DNA of 34,275 nucleotides from a virus: IMG/VR virus record IMGVR_UViG_3300026097_000057, positions 1-34,275 of that record; one strand, written 5' to 3'. The position numbers were made by a program, and so were the translations under genes. The number at the start of each line of letters is the position of its first letter. Position 1 is the stretch's first letter. The notes under the pieces are model-generated. The model worked only from the letters and a program-made list of their open reading frames with translations. It ran no database searches and was not told the DNA's origin. Shown piece after piece: positions 28,897-34,275 of the stretch.

Positions 28897-29543
28897 GCTT
28901 TACATATGCGCAACTAAAACAGGCTATTCAGGACTACACGGAGAACGATGAAACTAGTTTCGTCAACAATCTTCCTGTTTTTATTCGAGCTGCCGAAGAG
29001 CGTATATTTAAAAACGTGCAACTTTCCTTGTTCCGGAAAAACGTGTCGGCTTCTATGACAAGTTCCAATCAATACTTGGGTTGCCCTAGCGACTTCTTAG
29101 CGCCTTTTTCTTTGTCTTACACCAACTCCGATGGCGAAAAAGACTTTTTGTTGTACAAAGACGTTAACTTTTTGCAGGAATACAGCCCTGACGCTTCTAC
29201 TACGGGGTCTCCAAAATACTACGCGCAGTTTGACGTAGACAATTTTTTAATCGCTCCGACTCCTGACGACAGCTACGCGGTAGAGCTTCATTATTTTTAT
29301 CGTCCGGCCAGTCTTACTTCTGTGGCAGATGACGCCACAACATGGTTAAGTAGCAATGCGCCGATGGCGATGCTGTACGGGTCCTTAATTGATGCGTATA
29401 CATATATGAAGGGTGAGCAAGACTTAATCGCTAACTACAGTCAGCGATTTACAGAATCTGTGGCCAGCTTAAAACAGCTCGGTGAGGCTAAAGAAACCAC
29501 TGATCAATATCGAGTAGGGATGATATTAAGGGCAAAACAATAA
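28893..29543 (+). CDS. Phage adaptor protein (DUF6682-like)
   Basis: 216 aa. FTYAQLKQAIQDYTENDETS, FVNNLPVFIRAAEERIFKNV and PKYYAQFDVDNFLIAPTPDD are hallmarks of the phage adaptor family (DUF6682), which connects head completion protein and tail. C-terminal helix (SQRFTESVASLKQLGEAKE). It overlaps its neighbours by 4 bp and 1 bp. Confidence 0.8.
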   Translation: MSFTYAQLKQAIQDYTENDETSFVNNLPVFIRAAEERIFKNVQLSLFRKNVSASMTSSNQYLGCPSDFLAPFSLSYTNSDGEKDFLLYKDVNFLQEYSPDASTTGSPKYYAQFDVDNFLIAPTPDDSYAVELHYFYRPASLTSVADDATTWLSSNAPMAMLYGSLIDAYTYMKGEQDLIANYSQRFTESVASLKQLGEAKETTDQYRVGMILRAKQ

Positions 29544-29824
29544 TGATAGGCGGAGCAGAAATTGGTTTTATTGGTGTAAGAACCACCAATAACAGAGGCT
29601 TTACTTCAGAAGAGTTAGCCGAACAGTGTGCGGATAAGATTATTTCGATCTCCGATACTGCAGATCCTGTTATACAACAACAGGCTAGAGCATTTAGAGG
29701 CCGTGTTGCAAAGCTGGTTCAGGTCTATTTAGACCAAGCCGTGCAAAGTGACAGAACCACGGTTTATAATGCACTACAAGAGGCGGGGCAGCCCCAGCTC
29801 GCAGAACTCATAAGGAGACTCTAA
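29543..29824 (+). CDS. Hypothetical small protein, 93 aa
   Basis: MIGGAEIGFIGVRTTNNRGF, then ELAEQCADKIISISDTADPV and a helical C-terminus that resembles the C-termini of phage tail-associated small proteins. TAATG overlaps at both ends. No family recognised. Confidence 0.76.
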   Translation: MIGGAEIGFIGVRTTNNRGFTSEELAEQCADKIISISDTADPVIQQQARAFRGRVAKLVQVYLDQAVQSDRTTVYNALQEAGQPQLAELIRRL

Positions 29825-30273
29825 TGGCTTTTACAGGCAACTTCATGTGCACATCGTTCAAGGTTGGACTCTTGAAAGGTGATCACGATTTCACAAACGG
29901 AACAGGGCACACTTTTAACATCGCCTTGTATGACAACAACGCATCGTTTACTGCAGCCACGACTGACTACACTGCAACAAACGAAGTGGGTGATTCTGGC
30001 TCGTACTCTGCCGGAGGCGGCACGTTGACCAATGTCACGCCAACATCTTCTAGCACGACAGCGTTCGCGGACTTTGCTGACATTACGTTCACGTCTGCAA
30101 CTATCACTGCACGCGGCGCGTTGATCTACAACACCACCACGGGTGGCGGATCAAGCACCACGGACTCTGTTGCTGTGTTGGACTTCGGTGCCGATAAGAC
30201 ATCGACAGCAGGTGATTTCCAGATCGTATTCCCAACTGCTGACGCTTCTAACGCTATTATTCGTATAGCGTAA
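29824..30273 (+). CDS. Virion protein, 149 aa (tail-associated)
   Basis: MAFTGNFMCTSFKVGLLKGD, HDFTNGTGHTFNIALYDNNA and then Gly/Thr/Ser-rich beta strands. I recall this small beta-protein from many marine phages between adaptor and fibre genes; it is likely a tail or fibre-base component. Function not established. Confidence 0.76.
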   Translation: MAFTGNFMCTSFKVGLLKGDHDFTNGTGHTFNIALYDNNASFTAATTDYTATNEVGDSGSYSAGGGTLTNVTPTSSSTTAFADFADITFTSATITARGALIYNTTTGGGSSTTDSVAVLDFGADKTSTAGDFQIVFPTADASNAIIRIA

Positions 30274-30286
30274 GGCGGCATGTTCC

Positions 30287-31285
30287 GTGGCTGATAACTT
30301 AAACGGCTGGGGTCGCGGAACTTGGTCTGAGGGTGTCTGGGACGGTGCTGTCCCAGTCATCATCGACTTTACCAAGAACGGCTGGAACGAAGGCGCTTGG
30401 GGCGATGCTACTTGGGGCGGGATTGAGAGAACCGTTCCACAAGCATCTGGCGCTGTGGGATCGGTTACGGTCGAAGCTGAACAAAACGCCGTTATTAATC
30501 TCACCGGTCTCGCGGCTACTGCTCAACTTGGTGAAGTCTTCAACGATACAGGTAGCGTCTCCGCAATTGGCGAAGTCGGTTTACCCAACGTCAGAACCAA
30601 TGTTGTTCTTACTATTACAGGCGTTGAAGCCGCCGGTGAGGTAGGTACTGCGGCTGGCCGCGGCTTTGCACAAGTCTCTGTTACAGGCGTTGAAGCCGCC
30701 GGCGAAGTTGGTGACGTATTTACGGCGCTAACCGGCGTTGAAGCCGTTGGTGCAATTGGTGATGTAAATGTCATCGCCGATGCAAACATTACTGCAACAG
30801 GCGTCGAGGGAACCGGCGAAGTTGGTGCCGTCACTGTCTCTGCAGATGCTGTCACTGGCGTCACTGGCGTTGAAGCCGCCGGCGAAGTTGACGGTGTTAC
30901 GGTTACCGCCGCCGCCACTGTCGATGTTACGGGCGTTGCCGCCGAAGGCTTTATAGGTCAGGTGGGTGTTCAAGAAAACCAGCTATTTATCCCTACAGGC
31001 GTCGAAGCGACCGGGGGGGCAGGCTCTCTCGAAGTAATTACTTCTGTCAGTGCAACAGTTACCGGGCTATCCGCGACAGGTCGGGTCGGTTCTGTTACAG
31101 TAGAAGCCGGAGCAATTCCTGAAATAACCGGCCTTCAAGCTTCAGCAGAGGTTGGAATTGTCACAGTTTGGGGTAGAATTATCCCAGCACAAACACCGGG
31201 ATGGACAGATGTGTCGCCTGCAGATGCTGATAGTTGGACAGAAATAACGCCCGCTCCTGACACTGATTGGACTGACGCGGCGTAG
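30287..31285 (+). CDS. Repeat protein with about ten TGVEAxGEVG units
   Basis: 332 aa, GTG start with AAGGCGG upstream. The N-terminus has GWGRGTWSEGVWDGA and GWNEGAWGDATWGG, a repeated Trp/Gly motif. The centre has about ten units of the form TG(V/L)xAxGxVG, 13-25 residues apart, as expected of a beta-solenoid or stacked-strand fibre. The C-terminus carries three Trp-Thr motifs (DSWTEITPAPDTDW). Probably a tail fibre shaft; no exact family known. Confidence 0.78.
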   Translation: MADNLNGWGRGTWSEGVWDGAVPVIIDFTKNGWNEGAWGDATWGGIERTVPQASGAVGSVTVEAEQNAVINLTGLAATAQLGEVFNDTGSVSAIGEVGLPNVRTNVVLTITGVEAAGEVGTAAGRGFAQVSVTGVEAAGEVGDVFTALTGVEAVGAIGDVNVIADANITATGVEGTGEVGAVTVSADAVTGVTGVEAAGEVDGVTVTAAATVDVTGVAAEGFIGQVGVQENQLFIPTGVEATGGAGSLEVITSVSATVTGLSATGRVGSVTVEAGAIPEITGLQASAEVGIVTVWGRIIPAQTPGWTDVSPADADSWTEITPAPDTDWTDAA

Positions 31286-31296
31286 AGGATATATAG

Positions 31297-32739
31297 ATGG
31301 CAAGTACCTATTCTGATCTTAAAATCGAGCTTATTGCGACAGGCGAGCAATCCGGTACCTGGGGCTCGACGACAAACACAAACCTTGGGACCGCTCTTGA
31401 AGAAGCGATCACAGGGCGAGCAAACGCTGATTTTTCTTCAGACGCTGATTTAACGTTAGGATACACAGACGCGAATACCACTCAGGTGTTTCGTAATCTG
31501 ATCCTAAATGTCACAAGCTCTGTGTCTTTGACAGCCACACGAAACTTGGTCGTACCTACGATTAATAAAGTGTACATCGTGGAAAACAACACCACGGGCA
31601 GCCAAGACATTGTTGTCAAGACATCTGCTGGGACAGGAATCACAGTTCCAAATGGCTCAACAACGATTGTGTATGCCGACGGCACGAACGTGGTCAGCGG
31701 GACCGATCACATTGACTCATTGACTCTTGGTAATGCGTTACCCGTTTCTTCTGGCGGAACCGGGGCAAACACACTCACCGCAAACAACGTGATTGTCGGT
31801 AACGGGACATCTGCCGTTCAGTTTGTGGCTCCTGGCACTTCTGGAAACATTTTAACCTCTGACGGGACTACTTGGGCTTCTTCTGCCCCTGCTCCGGGCG
31901 GAATTGATTATGTTACCAAGACAGGTAACTACACAACGCAGAACAACGAAGGTGTCTTAGCGGACACTTCCGGCGGAGCATTTACAGTTACTTTGCCCGC
32001 GTCGCCAGCTACAGGGGATCAGGTTGTTGTAGCAGATCCAACAGGGGACTGGGGTACAAACAACCTCACCGTTGGCAGAAACGGCGAAACAATCTCCGAT
32101 GTCGCTGAAGATCTTGTGTGTGACATTGCTAGTGTCAGCGTTCAACTTGTGTATGACGGCACGACTTGGGCGGTTTACGCACAGGTTGGCGGAAACGGCG
32201 GCACTGCAGTTACTTTAGATGGCACACAGACGTTAACTAACAAAACTATAAACCTTTCCAGCAATACTTTAGTTTCAACGTCTGCACAGCTCGCTTCTGC
32301 TGTAACAGATGAGACGGGCTCGGGATCTCTTGTTTTTGCCGATAGCCCAACGCTTGTTACCCCAGCTCTTGGGACCCCAGCTTCTGGAAACTTGTCTAGT
32401 TGCACCGCAGACGGCACCAACGATGTTGGCTATAGAAACATTCCGGCGGTTGGGACAAAAACATCTTCTTACACACTAGCCACTGGTGACGTGGGCAAGT
32501 ATGTACAAGTCAGCACCGGCGGATCGATCACAATCCCAGACGCTACTTTTGCAGAAGGCGATGTGATTTCTTTGTTCAACAACACGACAGGTGACATTAC
32601 AGTGACGTGCTCGATCACGACAGCGTATGTTTCAGGTACCGACTCTGACGTGTCTTCTGTGACGCTAGCAACACGCGGTGTTGCCACCATTTTGTTTATT
32701 AGTGGAACTGTAGCAGTTATTTCTGGGAACGTGAGCTAA
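31297..32739 (+). CDS. Tail fibre protein
   Basis: 480 aa. N-terminus MASTYSDLKIELIATGEQSG and GTWGSTTNTNLGTALEEAIT is a typical fibre attachment domain of marine phages. The shaft is beta-rich, with TLTNKTINLSSNTLVST and DETGSGSLVFADSPTLVTPA, which recur in many fibre proteins, and a Thr/Ser/Val-rich C-terminus. Shares TAATG with the glycine-rich protein that follows. Confidence 0.85.
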   Translation: MASTYSDLKIELIATGEQSGTWGSTTNTNLGTALEEAITGRANADFSSDADLTLGYTDANTTQVFRNLILNVTSSVSLTATRNLVVPTINKVYIVENNTTGSQDIVVKTSAGTGITVPNGSTTIVYADGTNVVSGTDHIDSLTLGNALPVSSGGTGANTLTANNVIVGNGTSAVQFVAPGTSGNILTSDGTTWASSAPAPGGIDYVTKTGNYTTQNNEGVLADTSGGAFTVTLPASPATGDQVVVADPTGDWGTNNLTVGRNGETISDVAEDLVCDIASVSVQLVYDGTTWAVYAQVGGNGGTAVTLDGTQTLTNKTINLSSNTLVSTSAQLASAVTDETGSGSLVFADSPTLVTPALGTPASGNLSSCTADGTNDVGYRNIPAVGTKTSSYTLATGDVGKYVQVSTGGSITIPDATFAEGDVISLFNNTTGDITVTCSITTAYVSGTDSDVSSVTLATRGVATILFISGTVAVISGNVS

Positions 32740-33629
32740 TGTCAGGGATTCATCTTGCCCTTTTAGGTTCGTCTTTTGGTGTTCCTGTAGAGGTTCAATA
32801 CCTTGTCATCGCTGGTGGCGGCGGTGCAGGTTCTATGAATGGCGGGGGATGTTCTGGTGGCGGCGGTGCAGGCGGTTATCGCAGTTCTGTGCAGGGCGAG
32901 TCGTCTGGTGGCGGTTCATCTGCGGAATCAATATTTGAACCTACTTTGGGTACAACATACACCGTAACCGTAGGTGCCGGAGGAGCGGGGGGTGCATTAG
33001 TACCAGATCCCGGCGAAAACGGCGATCAAGGAAGCGATTCAAGTTTTGCCACTATAACATCTACAGGGGGCGGCTACGGAAGCAGTTTTTTTGCAATCAC
33101 AGGTAGCGGTGGCGATGGAGGATCTGGTGGTGGAACTGGAGGCCGTAACGATGGAGCGGGCGGTTCAGGTACTGCTGGACAGGGCTTTGCAGGGGGACGA
33201 TCTTCCCCCTCAGGAGTTTCAACAGAAGACGGTGCCGGAGGCGGAGGCGGTGCGGGTGCGGCCGGAGTAGATGGCACATCGTCTAGCGGTGGCGATGGTG
33301 GTGATGGGGTTCAATCCTCAATTGACGGTACACCAACGTATAGAGCAGGTGGTGGCGGTGGTGCAGGTGAAACCCCCGATGATGGCCACGGAAGCGGCGG
33401 GCTAGGTGGTGGCGGAGATGCTCCAAATGGGGACAACGCAACTGCAAATACCGGCGGTGGCGGTGGCGGTGTTGATAATACTGACGGAGCTGGAGGAAAT
33501 GGCGGCTCAGGTGTAGTTATTCTCCGCACACGATTAACAGCCTCCGCAACCACAGGATCACCAACAACTACCACTGACGGCTCATATAACATTTACACAT
33601 TCACAGGCTCTGGAAGCATTACTTTTTAA
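32739..33629 (+). CDS. Glycine-rich receptor-binding tail adhesin
   Basis: 296 aa. VQYLVIAGGGGAGSMNGGGC starts a long glycine-rich region (residues 27-265) with GGGGAGG tracts. It ends VVILRTRLTASATT and YNIYTFTGSGSITF, the usual closing beta strands of such adhesins. Glycine-rich domains of this kind (as in T2/Salmonella phage S16 adhesins) bind host receptors and evolve fast. It follows the fibre gene. Confidence 0.83.
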   Translation: MSGIHLALLGSSFGVPVEVQYLVIAGGGGAGSMNGGGCSGGGGAGGYRSSVQGESSGGGSSAESIFEPTLGTTYTVTVGAGGAGGALVPDPGENGDQGSDSSFATITSTGGGYGSSFFAITGSGGDGGSGGGTGGRNDGAGGSGTAGQGFAGGRSSPSGVSTEDGAGGGGGAGAAGVDGTSSSGGDGGDGVQSSIDGTPTYRAGGGGGAGETPDDGHGSGGLGGGGDAPNGDNATANTGGGGGGVDNTDGAGGNGGSGVVILRTRLTASATTGSPTTTTDGSYNIYTFTGSGSITF

Positions 33630-33638
33630 GGGGTGACA

Positions 33639-33998
33639 ATGGCACACTTTGCTGAAATAGATGCAAATAACGTAGTCCAGAGAGTAGTGGTCGTGCATAA
33701 CAACGAGTTGCTTGACGAAAATAGTAACGAAGTTGAGCAAAAAGGAATCGACTTTTGCGTGTCCTTGTTCGGCGGCACTTGGGTGCAGACTAGTTATAAC
33801 GGCAACATTCGTAAAAATTTTGCAGGCAAAGGATTTACGTATGACTCCGGTCGCGATGCGTTTATTTCACCAAAGCCTTATGACTCTTGGGTATTAAACG
33901 AAGAGACCTGTCGCTGGGAAGCACCAGTCGCCTATCCTGATGACGGCAACATGTATACTTGGAACGAAGAAACCACTTCCTGGGAGGAGGTTGAATAA
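33639..33998 (+). CDS. Conserved marine phage protein, 119 aa
   Basis: Start at ATG 33639, with AAGGGG six bases upstream; a GTG two codons earlier is less likely. MAHFAEIDANNVVQRVVVVH, FCVSLFGGTWVQTSYNGNIR, GFTYDSGRDAFISPKPYDSW and CRWEAPVAYPDDG are a well conserved set that I recall from cyanophages and other marine phages near tail genes. Function not known. Confidence 0.84.
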   Translation: MAHFAEIDANNVVQRVVVVHNNELLDENSNEVEQKGIDFCVSLFGGTWVQTSYNGNIRKNFAGKGFTYDSGRDAFISPKPYDSWVLNEETCRWEAPVAYPDDGNMYTWNEETTSWEEVE

Positions 33999-34275
33999 TG
34001 ACCACATTATCAGCGATTATCACACCGACAAACGTTGTTACAACGGATGGTACAGCGACGTTGACAAACAAAACCCTGACAGCGCCGGTGATCACCAGCG
34101 TTGACATCAACTCGGGGGCGATTGACGGTACAGCGATTGGCGCGAACTCTACGTCAACGGCGGTGTTTTCTTCACTAGAAACTGAAGGCGCATTCACTGA
34201 AGACGCGGACTCTGTTACATCTTCCGGTGGGGCGGCGACACTTGATCTGAGTGCGGCAACGAACTTTACTCACAC
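33998..34275 (+). CDS. Tail fibre-like protein, N-terminal part (3' end outside window)
   Basis: ATG 33998 overlaps the TAA of the previous gene (TAATG); no stop codon before the window ends. MTTLSAIITPTNVVTTDGTA, then TLTNKTLTAPVITSVDINSG and GTAIGANSTSTAVFSSLETE are typical phage fibre shaft sequences, with TLTNKT as in the fibre gene at 31297. At least 92 residues are present. Confidence 0.8.
   Translation, partial: MTTLSAIITPTNVVTTDGTATLTNKTLTAPVITSVDINSGAIDGTAIGANSTSTAVFSSLETEGAFTEDADSVTSSGGAATLDLSAATNFTH

Noticed and set aside
30523-30918. 131-aa minus-strand Pro/Thr-rich frame
   Set aside because: Mirror of the repeat gene, with low complexity; no start context.
33311-33592. Proline-rich minus-strand frame
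   Set aside because: Complement of glycine codons in the adhesin gene; a known artefact.

Overview
The window is a contiguous piece of a double-stranded DNA tailed phage genome, most likely a marine podovirus-type phage. The evidence is a family-A DNA polymerase with the motif A, B and C residues, a terminase pair, an 810-residue P22-type portal, scaffold, major capsid protein, short head-tail adaptors and several fibre-like proteins, all in densely overlapping genes. The host is not identifiable. I see no integrase, RNA polymerase, tRNA, insertion sequence, CRISPR array or recognisable endolysin. Both ends cut through genes: the polymerase on the left and a fibre-like gene on the right.

Layout. 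2-1516 (+): C-terminal part of DNA polymerase A, a strong terminator, then a ribbon-helix-helix regulator and a small overlapping gene. 1513-4706 (-): one operon of eleven small, mostly unknown genes joined by ATGA, GTGA, TAATG or TGATG overlaps; several use GTG or internal starts, and two are only 58 aa. 4800-5525 (+): a helix-turn-helix protein and two small genes. 5526-6069: a non-coding stretch that probably encodes a structured RNA of about 230 nt with its own promoter and terminator, followed by an AT-rich region with inverted repeats. 6070-7066: small terminase subunit, overlapping by 152 bp a PD-(D/E)XK nuclease. 7063-11840: short early-type transcription units, each introduced by the same cassette (promoter-like box, TATGCGA heptamer, intrinsic terminator hairpin, TTGGGAG Shine-Dalgarno). 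One of these genes is a sliding clamp reduced to two domains. 11841-12471: about 630 bp without a gene, first GC-rich with a 13-bp inverted repeat, then AT-rich with repeated GTGAC boxes. 12472-25046: large terminase, virion-associated proteins with calcium-binding loops and an HExxH motif, portal, membrane proteins including a 3-TM holin, a GroES-like co-chaperonin, scaffold, decoration-like protein and major capsid protein, closed by a terminator. 25196-34275: small basic and structural proteins, head-tail adaptors, a repeat protein and tail fibre or adhesin proteins.

How it fits together. The polymerase and two-domain clamp would replicate DNA, the terminase pair and portal package it, and the GroES-like protein probably assists capsid folding. 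The most interesting part is the early control layer. One heptamer occurs in nine intergenic regions and was not found in any gene. Six genes or operons carry a hairpin between promoter and Shine-Dalgarno. The putative RNA at 5557-5790 presents a loop complementary over 7-10 nt to those same Shine-Dalgarno sequences. This could be a phage-encoded RNA and DNA-site regulon. It is an inference from sequence alone.
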